Shown: one piece after another, positions 24,845 through 34,448 of the stretch
How positions within the stretch are numbered: position 1 is the first letter of the stretch
Layout of the letters: each line of letters starts with the position of its first letter
Assembly (NCBI GenBank): GCA_002989075.1
Contig: PSQN01000011.1
Coordinates: 711,131 to 775,130 of the forward strand
Reading direction: 5' to 3'
DNA length: 64,000 nt
Source: Arthonia radiata
Taxonomy: Eukaryota > Ascomycota > Arthoniomycetes > Arthoniales > Arthoniaceae
Translations under genes and position numbers: made by a program
Notes under the pieces: model-generated
The model's database searches: none
Seen by the model: the letters and a program-made list of their open reading frames with translations, nothing else
Told to the model about the DNA's origin: nothing

Positions 24845-25029
24845 TAATAAGGTATATAGCTTTTATTATATTCCGACTAACATGGTAGGAAGGTAGGTAC
24901 AGGAGGATGAGACGGAAGATATGAGTGCGTCCATCACGTGATCCCAATATATGCCTATTCAGGCAATTCTCTACCAGGCATCCCGTGTCTTGGCATGGCC
25001 ATCTGGACTGGGCGATCCTGCACACAACA
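24845..25029 (-). repeat. 5' LTR of the Copia element
   Basis: 185-bp copy of 4614-4798; differences are transitions only, as RIP would give. Its outer edge at 25029 marks the right border of the nest. Confidence 0.85.
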
Positions 25030-25271
25030 CTCAGTCTACGTGTTTGTTCTGAAAGACCTTTAACAGCTTCATCAACCGGCTGACCGCTATTGTACACGTT
25101 TCGGATCTGGAAGTTTAGCAATGCGCGCTTTCGGCAATATACTGGGTCGGGTCATCTTCATGACCCGGTTGACCCATCATCTAACCACTACTATTGTGGC
25201 ATTGAGCTGACAAACGTGATTACTCCGCATCCGAAAGCTCTGCAATATCATTACATAGCAATCCAAAGTAG
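25030..25271. other. Spacer between the Copia 5' LTR and the first right-hand WY-module gene
   Basis: Any upstream exon or the promoter of the plus-strand WY gene should lie here; I could not define one. Confidence 0.3.
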
Positions 25272-26010
25272 GTTGCCCCAATAACTTTCAACTACGACTG
25301 TCGCCGGAGTTCTGACCTGTCAGCTGCCGCCAACGAAGGCTTCCACGCATTCTCCAACGCTTTTGCCGCCGCGGCGAGGAACGTGGGTGCTGACGAGACC
25401 GTTTGGATCACTGAGCACCGAATGCGACCTTGGTACATCGTGGCCACAGATCGACTGGCTTATGGACGGCCAAGTTCAGCGCTTGCCCCCCAAGAGGCGT
25501 ACGTATCAGCAGGTCCCTGATGATAAATCTTGTCGGAGCATCTACTAACTCGTTTTCAGCATAGACGACCTTCAGAGCGCCCAAGGGCAATCAATCGCTA
25601 TTCGTTTGTTAACCGAACTTCACAATATTGGCTGGCAAGCGCACAATGAGTTCCTTCGCATTTTCCTCGTGTCATACTTACCCACGGGGAGGCGTCATCA
25701 GCTGGAGCAGGAACTCAGGCCGCGGTTTGCCTCGCCTAGGCAACGTCCGCTCTTGCGGACTCTGCAAGCTGCTCCAAGGTGGTTTAGAACACGCGGAAGA
25801 CCAATCGGACTCTCAACCTGGGGGATGTCGAATAGCACCACGACGACAAATCAGCCGATCGTGACGTATCACTCCAACAGGAGAGCGCCTGGAAGACCTC
25901 GGGGAAATAGAGCACCAACGCCGCCGCCCTCGTTAACAGAAGCATCGCCAGGAAGCGCCGAAAGTCATGAGACAAGGGAGAGGTCGCGCTCGCCGCCGCG
26001 GGGGAGATGA
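25272..26010 (+). CDS. WY-module family protein, one module, plus strand, 5' end unresolved
   Basis: The frame opens after a stop at 25271. It encodes NEGFHAFSNAFAAAARNVG, then VWITEHRMRPWYIVATDRLA, an intron at 25499-25559 (GTACGT donor, branch CTACTAAC, acceptor TTTTCAG), then SAQGQSIAIRLLTEL and NEFLRIFLVSYL. The tail is Pro/Thr/Arg-rich and ends RERSRSPPRGR. The stretch VWITEHRMRPWYIVATDR closely matches YWTEDQKIEHWFNIATDR of the gene at 34449-35159, so homology is clear. No ATG precedes the module in frame after the stop, so a first exon must lie upstream, perhaps lost near the transposon border 243 bp away. It converges on the gene at 26217-27083. Function unknown. Confidence 0.6.
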
Positions 26011-26216
26011 TCGTAGTGAGCACTACAAAAGAAACAAGCAAATATAGCTTAACACTAGACAGTCTCCTAGTCTCTGCCCATTCCGAACCAGCTTTGGCAG
26101 AGGTCCTTTTTGCAAGGTGTTGCCTTACTGCGCAGCGAAGGTTGCCCAAGTCAGCGTGAAGACATCGTGTATTGACCTTTCTAAAGGGCAGAACCGATGG
26201 GGCAATGGGTAGCATC

Positions 26217-27083
26217 TTAGCTTCCACTGCCATGCTCCCGACCATTCTGCCTGCGTCGAAGCCAACGAATGAAACGCGGGGATTGCGGTGGTGGCGACCT
26301 CTCGCGGTGTCTTTCTCGCTCTTCCTCCGCTGATCCCTCCTCCCTACTCCGCTCAACAGCAGTTTGTTCCGATCTCTGGCTCGAACCACCGCTCGGATCG
26401 GTTGCTTGCGCGGCCACTGTCGGTCTGACTTGCAGTGTCACCTGCTGCTCCGAACGTACCAGTCGGCCTCGCGGCGTATTGTTGCGAATGAAGGTACGGA
26501 CACTCTCACTATTAATATCATAGCCGTGTACTTCGAGCTCCGCGGCAAGATGCGCGGCAATTGCTCTCCCTGTTGCATCTTGTAGATGAGCGCGCAATAT
26601 AGTGACATGGGTTTGATTCTCAAGATGGCCCCCGGCGAGGTTGTACCACGCCTCCAAGCGTCGTGGCTGTGCCCAGATAGCCGTGGACGCTCCAACTCGT
26701 CTCACACATCGCAGGTAGAGCTGGCTGAAAGCCCGCTGGTCTCGAATATATGGCAATGGAGGCGCAATTCCCGCTGTATATCGGAAACCGACAGGGCTGT
26801 GTCGTGACCGGAAGCCACTGATCCTTTCAGCTTCGACATTCGAACTGAGGTTCCGCAGTATGATTTCAAGGCGTACGATTATTCGTTCCCCGTCCAAGTA
26901 CTGCAGCTGGCTTCGGGCTTGCTGGCTGTCTTGCTCGATGGCGTCGTCGATGGCGATCTGGTACCACGGCCACATGTGGAGATCATTCACCCAGTCGCCG
27001 ATGCTGACAGCAGCTTGCGTCGCCGCATGTCCGAAGTTCATGGAGAAATACTGGTAACGAAGCTGCCCTGTTCTTCGATGCAT
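26217..27083 (-). CDS. WY-module family protein, two modules, 288 aa
   Basis: Unrecognised family. ATG at 27083 (a second ATG 14 codons on is possible). Module 1 (about residues 15-95) has MWPWYQIAIDD at 37-47 and GERIIVRLEIIL. Module 2 (about 115-205) has RRLEAWYNLAGGH at 141-153, GRAIAAHLAAELEVHG and SESVRTFIRNN. The C terminus is charged and Arg/Ser/Pro-rich (RHRERSPPPQSPRFIRWLRRRQ), similar in flavour to the tails of neighbouring family members. Intronless, no signal peptide or membrane segment. It converges with the plus-strand member ending at 26010; only 206 bp separate their stops. Function unknown. Confidence 0.65.
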   Translation of the reverse strand: MHRRTGQLRYQYFSMNFGHAATQAAVSIGDWVNDLHMWPWYQIAIDDAIEQDSQQARSQLQYLDGERIIVRLEIILRNLSSNVEAERISGFRSRHSPVGFRYTAGIAPPLPYIRDQRAFSQLYLRCVRRVGASTAIWAQPRRLEAWYNLAGGHLENQTHVTILRAHLQDATGRAIAAHLAAELEVHGYDINSESVRTFIRNNTPRGRLVRSEQQVTLQVRPTVAAQATDPSGGSSQRSEQTAVERSREEGSAEEERERHRERSPPPQSPRFIRWLRRRQNGREHGSGS

Positions 27084-28414
27084 TCTTTCGGATTTGCTGG
27101 GCTCCTTCCGCGCTACAGGGAACTGGGAGACTTGGACAGTCTATGGATAGTGGTGTCTCAAGTGCGCTATTCGCTATTTGCGCCGCATAGACAAGGTTTT
27201 TTATTGGGCTGAAAGGAAACGGAGGCAATCTAGAGAACATCATGTCATCAGTGGAGCTTTGCGCAATGCGATCATCCATTATACGTATCTCACAAATCAC
27301 GTAACAGGATATTCAAGCGCTTCAAATGTGATGCATCCGGTTAATCTTTGGGTAACTAACGTAGTCGGCTCTCCACGTAGAACGTCGCTATTTGGCTGGA
27401 AAAGAAACATCGAGCTGCAGCATTAAGTCCCGACATTCTATGCGACATATACTTCCCGCTATGATAGTATAGTAGCGCTTTCAATCAACAAAGGGTCCAG
27501 AAAAGAGAGTAGTTCCATAGCGATAAGATCCAGGTGGCCTCAGCCGTCTACAAATACTAGCCGTTTGAAGTCTCGGGACAGAATACACGAGATTATCAAA
27601 CGACAGTAATTGTGCTTTTGGGCAAGCCAAAGCCGAGGATGAGGGTGACTACGTTTACAAGCAGGGTTGGTCTTGGCGGTCGTTGCCAGGTCAACCAACG
27701 CACTAATCATACGCTTAAACTATGCAAGCACACACATCAGCCAGGCACCTTCCGTCTTTTGCTCATGCAATGCAATTGGGAATGCTACGATTGTTCGTCA
27801 GGCAATAGTAATCTCTCTACCGCTTCACTGAATCCTTCTGGTCTTGTCGTCCTCTGGACCGTTACACATCACCTCTAGCGACAAATTTTGTGTGCCTCCT
27901 TCATAAGTCCCAAAGCACATGATTTCATCGCGGTAGCCACCTTCTGCGTGGTGTCACTTCCAGAAAATTAGCCTTGAAATCTTGTATGGTCCGAGCATAC
28001 TGCTCCATGCTGGCACGATGCAGCTGGACTGGTAGCTGGCGAATGATTTCCAAGCTTCCTTTCCCCCGCAAGCGAAAGGCAGGCTTTCAGCAACCTGAAA
28101 TCATAATAAAGTGCTCTCGAGCTTGTTGCGCCACAGTCCACGAGAAGAGAGATATGAGCTGCTAGTGCAGACGGGTGCGCTACGCCAAGGCGCTCATATT
28201 ACTCGACAAAAGCTATTCATTAACATCTTGGAAAGCATTTCTATGATCACGTCCGGCTGGCTTGTTTGGCAAGAAACCCAGACTGGCCGACGAACGAAGT
28301 CCAGAATTCTTCCAAGCAAAAATGCCAGCTTGCGTTGTACGATGTGTGAGCAACAGACATGACCCTTACCTCTTGTACTGAATCGAGCGTCGATAGCCCC
28401 TCAAGCCTCGTGAT
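27084..28414. other. Stretch without a supported gene
   Basis: Probable promoter side of the gene ending at 26217 and 3' side of the gene at 28415-29554. The open frames are short and unrecognised. I looked for further W-Y signatures and found none convincing. Confidence 0.35.
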
Positions 28415-29554
28415 TTAGCGTTCATGGAGACGGCGGTCCAGGAATGCTTGAACCGTCGTAGCATGCTCGAGCAGGCCGACGACACGCAATTCTTGAGGGA
28501 GACGTAGTACAACGCGAACATTGTTCTTTGCCCGTATGTCTGCTGCGGCACGCTGGATATCCTTCGGCCTGGCTTGCCGTTGGCTAACACGAAACCAGTA
28601 GGCGACTTTTTCTGGAGTCTGTCGGTTCTGCGCTCGGCCTGCTCGCTCCATCGCAGAATGGTATGCTGTTTGAAACTGTTCGTGTAGCTCTTCAAGTGTT
28701 ACGTCCTGTCTTCCGTGGGCCAGTTGGGTCTGTTCACGCACTCTAGTCCGCGTTCCTGCCGAAGGCCCTAAGCCTCGAGAACGCGTGGGGGGTGTATCTC
28801 GCACCCTGATGGCAACGGTATCTTGTATTCCGTGATCGTCTTCTTGATCAGCCGCAAGGCGTTGGATGTCCTGGTCAGGTGTCTGGACTGGGACAGCCTC
28901 GGGAGGTTGGTTCACTCGAACTCCCAACGCGATTCTGACAAATGCCATAACACACTGTGCCCCATGATAGAAGGATGCGCGGTCCAGTTGAAGGGCTAGC
29001 TGATGAGCAAAGCCGCTCCCAGCAACGCGATTATTACCGCGAAGATCTTGATGCGCAATATTCGTGTCCAGGTGTGGCATGAGTCGGCCGCAAGCGACAT
29101 AGTACCAAGCACATACACGCTCGTGATGCATCCACACGCCGACATCCAGCTCAATCCCAAGATTCACTCCCGTCATCCCTATCGACTCGGCATAGCATGC
29201 GCAGAACCTATCAAAGTTCCGGTGAACTTCCAGTGATGGATACCGACCCGGTGGGACGAGAGTGTCCTCCGGTGGTTGGTTTTGGTGCTGGAACAGATGT
29301 ATACGATCAGCGTAGTCGGGAGGTCCGTCATGTTCGAGGTATATCATAAGAAATCTGATTATGCTTTCGCCTTCTTGGAATCCTAAGTGTGAGCTTGCTA
29401 TGACAGGATCTGAGGGCTCGCTGATGCCACGAGCAATATTGTACCAGGGCTCAATGCGCTCTACGCGCACCCAGCAATCAACATCTGCCATTGCTTGCAG
29501 AGCTGCAAGTGTGAAAAGGGTTACAAACCGCGGCCACGCGTCATTATGCTCCAT
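28415..29554 (-). CDS. WY-module family protein, three modules, 379 aa
   Basis: Largest member of the family. The frame is open upstream to 29602 but the first ATG is at 29554 (MEHNDAWPRFV). Signatures: RIEPWYNIARG (33-43), RVCAWYYVACG (146-156) and KVAYWFRVSQR (316-326). Each is preceded by an aromatic helix (AWPRFVTLFTLAALQA, NFDRFCACYAESIGM, LHEQFQTAYHSAMERA). Each is also followed by a Leu/Ile helix and a closing segment (YADRIHLFQ, AQCVMAFVRIAL, ATTVQAFLDRRL). Between modules 2 and 3 lies an acidic then Arg/Thr-rich linker (VRDTPPTRSRGLG). Intronless. No catalytic motif, signal peptide or membrane segment seen. The module arrangement implies internal duplication. Function unknown. Confidence 0.68.
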   Translation of the reverse strand: MEHNDAWPRFVTLFTLAALQAMADVDCWVRVERIEPWYNIARGISEPSDPVIASSHLGFQEGESIIRFLMIYLEHDGPPDYADRIHLFQHQNQPPEDTLVPPGRYPSLEVHRNFDRFCACYAESIGMTGVNLGIELDVGVWMHHERVCAWYYVACGRLMPHLDTNIAHQDLRGNNRVAGSGFAHQLALQLDRASFYHGAQCVMAFVRIALGVRVNQPPEAVPVQTPDQDIQRLAADQEDDHGIQDTVAIRVRDTPPTRSRGLGPSAGTRTRVREQTQLAHGRQDVTLEELHEQFQTAYHSAMERAGRAQNRQTPEKVAYWFRVSQRQARPKDIQRAAADIRAKNNVRVVLRLPQELRVVGLLEHATTVQAFLDRRLHER

Positions 29555-31243
29555 TGTGTACGGGAGCGGGACCGCGATAAAGGAATAAGTGGCTTGGTTC
29601 AAGAAAGCCCGCTGGGCTCATAACGGATCAGAAAAGGCATGTCTCAGTCTGCTCAGCGCTGAATGATCAATCACGAAGGCACGCCTTTTATTATGATCTC
29701 TCCAGACAGGCCTATGTGGCCGGTGAGACCTGATGCCATCTCACCGTGGCAAGTAAGAGCTCCCAAAATCGCTCTTGATATTAGGGATATCTCCACCACA
29801 TGTTTTAAGACATCGTAATAAGATACTGGCATCGGGATATCGGGATATTATTGTCCAAAGTGGCTGCGAAAGGCCAGCGTCGAAACGGGATGGTATGCTA
29901 TGAAAATTCAAGGTGGAAATTTTACTGACCATCAGAAGATGTTCAACGTCTTTGAGCTCTTGCCAGACTCGAACGATGAGTCCGAGAACGACGTTAGTGA
30001 ATCATGGGCGAATACTGCAGTCGAAAGGCACTGTTAGATCTGTAATCTTCACTCAAGTTCTACTAGAGACCTGCTACATCTATGCCACGTCCACATATAA
30101 ACAGGGGTCATCACCAGATTACGTCCATGGGAGGTAAATTGCTCGGGTACTTTTCATGCGAGTGTCTGGTGATATACTTTCCATACGCATCCCGACCTTG
30201 GGCGTCCGTGTAATGTCTTCATCGAGGAGGTGTGCGGGAGGTATACCCCTGTGTCAGAGCTCACACCACCTCGTATGACACAAGCACTGATCTTTATGCA
30301 GTTTGCGATATAATGCGCGAGGAATCGAGGATTGGAGAATCCTTCTGGATCCGTAATAGTCCTCATTTGATCCCCCTCGTGGCCCAGGCGCGCACGGACC
30401 GCTTTGCCAAGACCTTGCCACGACAAGTCGTACGCGTGAAGGCATTCCTCTTCCCCTGTTTGAACGTCATTCATCATCAGTCTTTTCAAATTCAAGGCGC
30501 TGCAAAGCCTCACAGACAACTGGACGCTGCGCGCTGCGCTGCAGCGATTGTGAGTGGAACATCTCTCGGCCGGGGTTGTTGCAGGACTCTCCTGCTGAAA
30601 CAGCCCCTCTCCCCCACGACCACATAGCAGCCGCTACTCTGTTTTATGTGGTCTGAAATTGCAACGGCTTCTTCGCTTCTTCTGCCGAGCCACTTACTGC
30701 AGTACATTCGAGACTGCATTTACGCCCCGAGTACAGATCGACTCGCTCGAAACCGTGGCTCGAGCTAACCGCGGGACGCATCAGTCACTTGTAGACGAGA
30801 TCCTCACGTAACGAAGGATTTCTGCAGCTGTTGCAGAAGGCTGGCTCATGATGATATCGAGAGCACGGGCGGTAAGTCCGCCCCTGCTGAAGTATACGCC
30901 TTGCGTGAGGATCAATGGCGTCGTTGTCGCCTCCAGGATTTGGTTCCTGATGGTCAGAGTGCTATGGCCAGAGCATCACTCGATAGCATAACGATATGGT
31001 AAGCCTTACACAAGGAACCGTAGGAATCCTCTGGGTGTTCCACGAAGGTCCATAATGAAAGGTCATATCCTGACACTGTTCGCGGGTACAATACTGTGCG
31101 CATATGCACTCTCCAACAGCGGCCCGTCCCTGTTACTTTCCCTGGTACTCTAAATTCTCAAGCCTCTATAGCACGACCACGGCGCTCCGCCGGACTTTTT
31201 TCGTTGCTCGGACTTTTGACGTCTCTTGTTCTATGAGTGCGTG
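29555..31243. other. Mostly non-coding stretch
   Basis: Only one open frame here is worth listing (30154-30477, separate entry). No RNA gene, repeat or further WY signature seen. Confidence 0.35.
30154..30477 (-). CDS. Doubtful hypothetical ORF, 107 aa
   Basis: Begins with two consecutive ATG codons at 30477 (MMNDVQTGEEECLHAYDL) and contains QGLGKAVRARLGHEGDQ and GFSNPRFLAHYIANC. Not recognised and without a domain, splice support or partner. Codon content looks reasonable, which is the only support. It could be a gene remnant. Confidence 0.22.
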   Translation of the reverse strand: MMNDVQTGEEECLHAYDLSWQGLGKAVRARLGHEGDQMRTITDPEGFSNPRFLAHYIANCIKISACVIRGGVSSDTGVYLPHTSSMKTLHGRPRSGCVWKVYHQTLA

Positions 31244-32661
31244 ATGACGGAGACGTTCGACTCGAATGCGTGGGTAAGTGCTCAACCGCGTGACGATGCG
31301 AGAATCGCAGCATCGTTTTGGACATCCCTTTCCTCCTCTGCATCACTTGATACGCTTCGAAGCAGCTTCTACGTTGCTGCTCACAGCACGCGCTGGACGC
31401 TGTGTGCCTGCAGATCCGTCCTCGTCGTTTGTTTCTGAGTGTCATACCGCGTTTACTAATAGCTTTCAGTACACTATACGCTTCAACGACTCCGACAACA
31501 ACGCCCTGCAGACCAGCTCCTTGTATAGTCCAGACGGTCAATATGGCGCCGCGTATCTATCGCCCTACCGTACCAACACAGCCGTCCGCACGTACAACTG
31601 GGTACGCATCTCTTCACTTCCCCACACAATCCGGTAGCCGCGAGCCCTGTACTGATGAACCAACTCTATCCAGCAACTTTTCCCTTCGCCGCAAAACTCA
31701 AGTCAATACATCATTCGACGGGCTGACCACGACCCCATGATGAATCTCGCCGGCCTCTCACAGTACGCGTTTGGTGACCCGAGCTGCCCCCACGGGTGCT
31801 CCGCAACAGGTACTGCACTAGCTCGGCGTCTGTCATCAGAGTCCTCCCAACTAAAGCTTCATCACAGTCGGGATCACCAGCGTTGCTGGCGACAACGCTG
31901 TCTGGAACATCATTCCAAGTGGCGACGGCCTTACCTCATATCTGAGTAATATTGCGAACGGGAGTTCCTGGCAATTGGCGGTCGATGCGGAGGGAGACGG
32001 CAAGGACTCTTGGCTCGGCATGGCACAAACCAAGTCGCAAGGCACAGGGCGAATGCGCTGGCTGTTTTCGAGTGTCGCGCCGATCAACAACATTACGTAC
32101 TCCACAGTGAGTGTACCATCTGGCCGAGTCATTGCGGTCGTCAATAGACTTGGGGCCTTCTGGCGGATATACTGACACGATTAGGCTGCCTCTGGCTTCA
32201 CCACCCCATCGACTAGCTCCGCTTTTTCTTCAATCGGCTCCGCTTTGTCGCCGACTATCCCCACACCAGCAGGAAGCAGCAGCACGCCGTTTCTTTCAAC
32301 GGCGACGGCGACGCCCGCGCCATCTAAGAACATGAACTCAATCATAGGCGGCGCGGTCGGCGGCTTCGCTGTACTGACACTGTCCATTCTGAGCGTGCTT
32401 CTACTCCTGATGCGTCGGAAGAAAGCTCGAGCGGCAGATAACGAAGTTGCGGGCCCGTATGACGATACAATGAAAATCATTGGGCGAAGAAACATCAAGG
32501 ATCCAACGGAGAATGGGTTCGTGGAAGGGCCTCAGACTGCGATCTTCGAGGCACCTCGTACGGAAATCGTTGAGGCGCCTAAGACGCCTAAGACTGGATG
32601 TGCGCAGTCACCTCATATTGGAAGGTCGGACACGATGACGCATGAACTGCCAGCTCGATAG
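31244..32661 (+). CDS. Single-pass membrane protein with a ricin-B-like (beta-trefoil) N-terminal domain, 337 aa
   Basis: Five exons: 31244-31273, 31470-31601, 31674-31809, 31868-32106, 32185-32661, all in frame with GT-AG introns. The N terminus MTETFDSNAWYTIRFNDSD and the following AAYLSPYRT, YNWQLFPSPQNSSQYIIRR and VWNIIPSGDGLTSYLSNI resemble a fungal family of ricin-lectin-like beta-trefoil repeats (W-x-L/I-x-P followed by Y-x-I/L). A Ser/Thr/Pro-rich stalk follows (about 180-230), then a membrane helix at about 232-254 (GGAVGGFAVLTLSILSVLLL) stopped by RRKK, then a ~80-residue cytoplasmic tail. There is no N-terminal signal peptide; the single helix probably directs insertion, with the trefoil outside. 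Role unknown: cell-surface or cell-wall sensing is a guess. The membrane topology is firm; the trefoil call is an inference from motif spacing. Confidence 0.72.
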
Positions 32662-32811
32662 CGCGTCAGTATTTAGCGGACAGAGCTGGGTACTGTATTC
32701 TTCATCCTTGAGACTCCAACTATGTCTGTTGTACGATATGGTATCTCACATGTCATTAGCGAGCTACGGCGAGTTAGGAATGAACGCCTATCCCTTGCGT
32801 GACACAGGCGA

Positions 32812-33762
32812 TCATCCCACCCGTGGTGATCGCTCCCTCTCCCAGCGCGTATCGCTAGTGTTCTCAGGGTCCCGATGACTCCTAAGTGGCCTTTGAGGCC
32901 TGCCATCTCTACCTGAGAGCTGACGATACGTCCTTCCGGGAATGAGATTGGCCGAAGGTGCATTCTCGCGCACGAAGATCTCGACTGCTTGCGCGGCGCG
33001 GGGCATACTAGCGATGCGCAGTTGCTCAGGTAACTGCTCGAGGATCAACATTCCCGGCACTGACCGCAGATCCTTCCATGCTCGGTGGTCCTGATTAGCT
33101 CGGTCGTTCAACTGCTTTGCATTTTGGTACCATGAGCGAATGCGCGCGTCCGTGAGATGGTTTCGTTCTACGTGGGCCGCTCTCATGGCCGCCATAAAAA
33201 CATCTTCGAAATTGAACAGTGTGAGATTGGCGTCCGCCTGACCGCGATGATGCACTGTGGATGGGCTCTGACTGTTCGAGCACGTCGTATCAGAGCTTTG
33301 CGTACTTGTTGCACTGTGGTTAGATGGAGCTGCGCGATGCTGTGCTTCTATCGGCGCTGGGCGGTGCACGACTTCACGCACAGGTGAGAGAAGCCGGGCT
33401 ATATTTTCAGACATGCGTCGGATCGGCTGAGAATGTAGTCGTCCAAGCAGATCACATTGTCGTATCTCTCGCACCAATTTCGCATGACGCATGAAGTCGT
33501 GGATATTGTCCGCATACTCTCCCAAGGTCGCCGAATCGCTCAATATGGCCACAAGATGTTCAATGGCCACTCCTCCGTTGTTGTCCTCCAGCATGTTGCG
33601 CGCAAAGAGTGTGGCGGCTTGGCTATAGCGGCCTCTCGCAATTTGATACCAATTTGTCACGCTTGCAGTGTCTTGCCAGGCGATGTTCGCATCAGGTGTC
33701 AAGCACCAATGATATGCTGCAGCGAACGTCCGCCAATTATCGGTGGATTGCCGACGCCCCAT
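32812..33762 (-). CDS. WY-module family protein, two modules, 316 aa
   Basis: ATG at 33762, stop TGA at 32812-32814, intronless. Module 1 (about residues 9-95): NWRTFAAAYHWCL, SVTNWYQIARGRYSQAA (34-50), AIEHLVAILS, GEYADNIHDFMRH. Module 2 (about 183-268): NFEDVFMAAMRAAHVE, RIRSWYQNAKQLN, MLILEQLPEQL, AAQAVEIFVREN. A Ser/Thr/His-rich linker (about 135-175) separates them, and the tail is basic, ending WERERSPRVG. GEYADNIHDF matches DYADRIHLF in the three-module gene at 28415, good evidence for common descent. Its 3' end lies 150 bp from the convergent end of the membrane-protein gene. Function unknown. Confidence 0.68.
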   Translation of the reverse strand: MGRRQSTDNWRTFAAAYHWCLTPDANIAWQDTASVTNWYQIARGRYSQAATLFARNMLEDNNGGVAIEHLVAILSDSATLGEYADNIHDFMRHAKLVREIRQCDLLGRLHSQPIRRMSENIARLLSPVREVVHRPAPIEAQHRAAPSNHSATSTQSSDTTCSNSQSPSTVHHRGQADANLTLFNFEDVFMAAMRAAHVERNHLTDARIRSWYQNAKQLNDRANQDHRAWKDLRSVPGMLILEQLPEQLRIASMPRAAQAVEIFVRENAPSANLIPGRTYRQLSGRDGRPQRPLRSHRDPENTSDTRWERERSPRVG

Positions 33763-34448
33763 GATGGTTTAGCCGACACGCTCTCGAGGCGAAGCGAGGC
33801 TGACAGATAAGCAGACTGGTTTCGTTAGGTGGAGGCTTGTTGCTGGGCAATGTGTAGAAGACTAAGCAACAAGCCCGCCGGTAGAAGGGGATCGAGATAG
33901 CACACAATAACCATCTATCAACATAGCCATTGCCGGGGCCCGGTGCCGGCACGAAACGACTAAGAAAGAAAGCCTATTCGGCAGGGGAGTTTGCCGTGGC
34001 CGAGATGACAAAATGTGCCCATTGAAACGTATGCGTTGAAGTAGCAACAGCCGATCCGCCTTGGACGTGTCATGGATAAGACTATTTTAGGGCGTCAGGA
34101 TACATTTGACGAGGACCTGTCTTGGCCGCTGTTACAAGTTAGTCACTCAAAGCGGATTGACATACCCTCATACACGTGTTGAGTGAGCAAGCACGTTGGA
34201 GTCATGTTCCACATGCATCGAAGACTATTGGCCAAGCAAAAGGCTCTCTGTATTTCCTGAACAAGTTGGTACGTCATACGTTCCGACACATGAGTTCTTA
34301 ATGTTTTGACTAACGGTCTTAGATGCTGATGAGGTCGTTGAGACAGCAATTGTATCGTTGTGACCACTATGCATGAAAGACTGCGACATCAGCATTAAGG
34401 TAGGGACCACACGAGAGACTTGGTGACTGAAGTGCGGACTCGGCCCTT
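33763..34448. other. Intergenic region between two WY-module genes
   Basis: Should contain the promoter of the gene at 32812-33762 and the 3' region of the gene at 34449-35159, which point the same way. No open frame with recognisable content. Confidence 0.35.

Larger units (their letters stand above)
4614..25029 (-). mobile_element. Ty1/Copia LTR retrotransposon, outermost of three nested elements, broken
   Basis: Bounded by two 185-bp direct repeats (4614-4798 and 24845-25029) that look like LTRs, starting TGTTGTG and ending TTATCA on the minus strand. The element reads on the minus strand: 5' LTR at the right, pol ending near 5,000 at the left. Without the inserted Gypsy and its 5-bp target duplication it is about 5.2 kb, a normal Copia size. 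Its body is AT-rich with very many breaks, as expected after RIP. I do not see a clear target-site duplication around it (flanks ATTCT and CTCAG). It is the oldest of the three because it hosts the other two. A fossil. Confidence 0.85.

Noticed and set aside
4609-25034. Target-site duplication around the Copia element
   Set aside because: The five bases on each side (ATTCT and CTCAG) do not match, so none is claimed; RIP or later change may have erased it.
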